Positions 63,326 to 64,000 of a stretch of 64,000 nt of DNA are shown here, piece by piece. Origin of the DNA: Streptomyces antibioticus (GTDB taxonomy: Bacteria > Actinomycetota > Actinomycetes > Streptomycetales > Streptomycetaceae); NCBI RefSeq assembly GCF_002019855.1, contig NZ_CM007717.1:2415198-2479197 (forward strand), written 5' to 3'. Position 1 is the stretch's first letter; every line of letters begins with the position of its first letter. The position numbers and the translations under genes were made by a program. The notes below the pieces were generated by a model. It searched no databases, had not been told where the DNA came from, and was given only the letters and a program-made list of their open reading frames with translations.

Positions 63326-64000
63326 CTACGCCGTGGCCGTCTTGAGCGGCCGGCCCGGGTCCACCAGGAGCCCGGGGTCCATCGCTGTGCCCGACTCGAT
63401 CAGCCGTCTGCCCTGGGCGAGATCGCGCGGGCGGCCGACGGCCAGCAGGGCGACCAGCCGGTCCTCGCGCAGCCAGCAGACCGTCCAGGCCGGTCCCGCC
63501 GGGTCGCCGCGCCACAGGACGGTGTCGGCGGCGGCGTGATGACCGGCGTACTGGACGAAACGGCCGAACTGCTCCGACCAGAAGTACGGGACCGGGTCGT
63601 AGACCGCCGGGGGCCGGCCGGTGGCGGCGCCCAGGATGTTCGCGGCGACCGTGCGCGGGCCCTGGAGGGCGTTGTCCCAGTGGTGCACGAGCAGCCGCTC
63701 GCCGTAGCGGCCGGACGGGAAGGAGGCGCAGTCGCCGACCGCGTACACCTCGGGCACGGACGTGCGCAGCGCGGCGTCGGCCACCACCTCGCCGTGCGCG
63801 CCCAGCTCGACGCCGGAGCCGGTCAGCCAGCCGGTGGCGGGGCGGGCGCCGATGCCGACCACCACGGCGTCGGCCGGCAGCCGTGAGCCGTCGTCCAGCA
63901 CGACCGCGCCGGGCTCGACGCGGTCCACGCGCGTGTGGGTGCGCAGGTCGATGCCGGCGTCGGCGTACCAGCCGGTCATCGGGGCGGCGACCTCGGCGGG
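63326..64000 (-). CDS. Partial FAD/NAD(P)-dependent oxidoreductase, C-terminal part (ferredoxin-reductase type)
   Basis: The frame is open to the last base of the window, so the N-terminus, including the FAD fold, is cut off and 224 residues are visible. It contains VVLDDGSRLPADAVVVGIGARPATGWLTGSGVELG-type NAD-domain sequence (key VVVGIGARPATGWL), the FAD-binding TSVPEVYAVGDCASFPSGRYGERLLVHHWDNALQGPRTVA segment (key VYAVGDCASFP), and a C-terminal reductase dimer domain (YDPVPYFWSEQFGRFVQYAGH). This is the BphA4/ferredoxin-reductase class. The electron-transfer partner is unknown. Confidence 0.88.
   Translation of the reverse strand, partial: PAEVAAPMTGWYADAGIDLRTHTRVDRVEPGAVVLDDGSRLPADAVVVGIGARPATGWLTGSGVELGAHGEVVADAALRTSVPEVYAVGDCASFPSGRYGERLLVHHWDNALQGPRTVAANILGAATGRPPAVYDPVPYFWSEQFGRFVQYAGHHAAADTVLWRGDPAGPAWTVCWLREDRLVALLAVGRPRDLAQGRRLIESGTAMDPGLLVDPGRPLKTATA

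Overview
The window is a contiguous piece of Streptomyces chromosome. GC content and third-position GC are very high, GTG starts are common, and the gene order is the actinobacterial division and cell wall (dcw) cluster with its Streptomyces neighbours (dnaE and phoD on one side, metF and thiE on the other). There are no insertion sequences, phage genes, CRISPR arrays, rRNA or tRNA genes, and I see no frameshifts. Almost every gene is recognisable core or conserved-accessory material, so the novelty lies mostly in regulation, low-complexity protein regions and small elements.

Layout. 1-7.2 kb: the end of a membrane protein, an uncharacterised protein, a LON-domain protein, a YbaK-type deacylase whose 3' end runs into a dispersed Streptomyces repeat, an ABC exporter operon with a DUF2567 protein, a NYN-domain protein and a 54-residue protein. 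7.3-17.6 kb: DNA polymerase III alpha (dnaE), a DUF2252 protein, a membrane protein, an anchored thioredoxin-fold protein, Tat-exported phosphatase PhoD, a dienelactone-hydrolase-like protein and an MscS channel. 17.6-22.7 kb, minus strand: a CPA1 antiporter, then dksA-like, lspA, a RluA-family synthase and a GNAT enzyme. 22.9-26.4 kb: ileS behind a T-box leader.

26.6-44.8 kb, minus strand, is the dcw cluster, read in the order rsmH, ftsL, ftsI, murE, murF, mraY, murD, ftsW, murG, ftsQ, ftsZ, pgeF, ylmE, sepF, ylmG, divIVA. Many start/stop codons overlap by 4 bp (rsmH to ftsL is spaced). It supplies lipid II synthesis from UDP-MurNAc-dipeptide onward (MurE, F, D, MraY, MurG), the divisome synthase (FtsW, FtsI), the divisome scaffold (FtsZ, SepF, FtsQ, FtsL) and the polar-growth determinant DivIVA. 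A good promoter lies before rsmH, and longer gaps before ftsZ and ftsW allow separate control. murC, ddl, mraZ and ftsA are absent from the cluster.

45-51.4 kb: a beta-carbonic anhydrase, a MoxR/DUF58/transglutaminase operon ending at two perfect palindromes, and a DUF3040 protein. 51.6-57.9 kb: a methyltransferase, a SAV_6107-type HEPN protein, then a regulated module made of a degenerate ABC ATPase, a YhgE/Pip membrane protein and a TetR regulator, with a clear palindromic operator on its promoter, and a DUF4126 protein. 57.9-64 kb: a 640-bp gene-free stretch, a phytoene-desaturase-like FAD enzyme, a membrane protein with a Gln/Tyr/Gly-rich tail, metF, thiE, an Rv2175c-like DNA-binding protein and the C-terminal part of a pyridine-nucleotide-disulfide-type reductase.

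The least explained items are the degenerate-ATPase/YhgE/TetR module with its operator, the histone-H1-like tail on the DksA-type protein, the short coupled ORF in front of ftsW, the tandem repeat between murG and ftsQ, and the prion-like tail of the 60-61 kb membrane protein.
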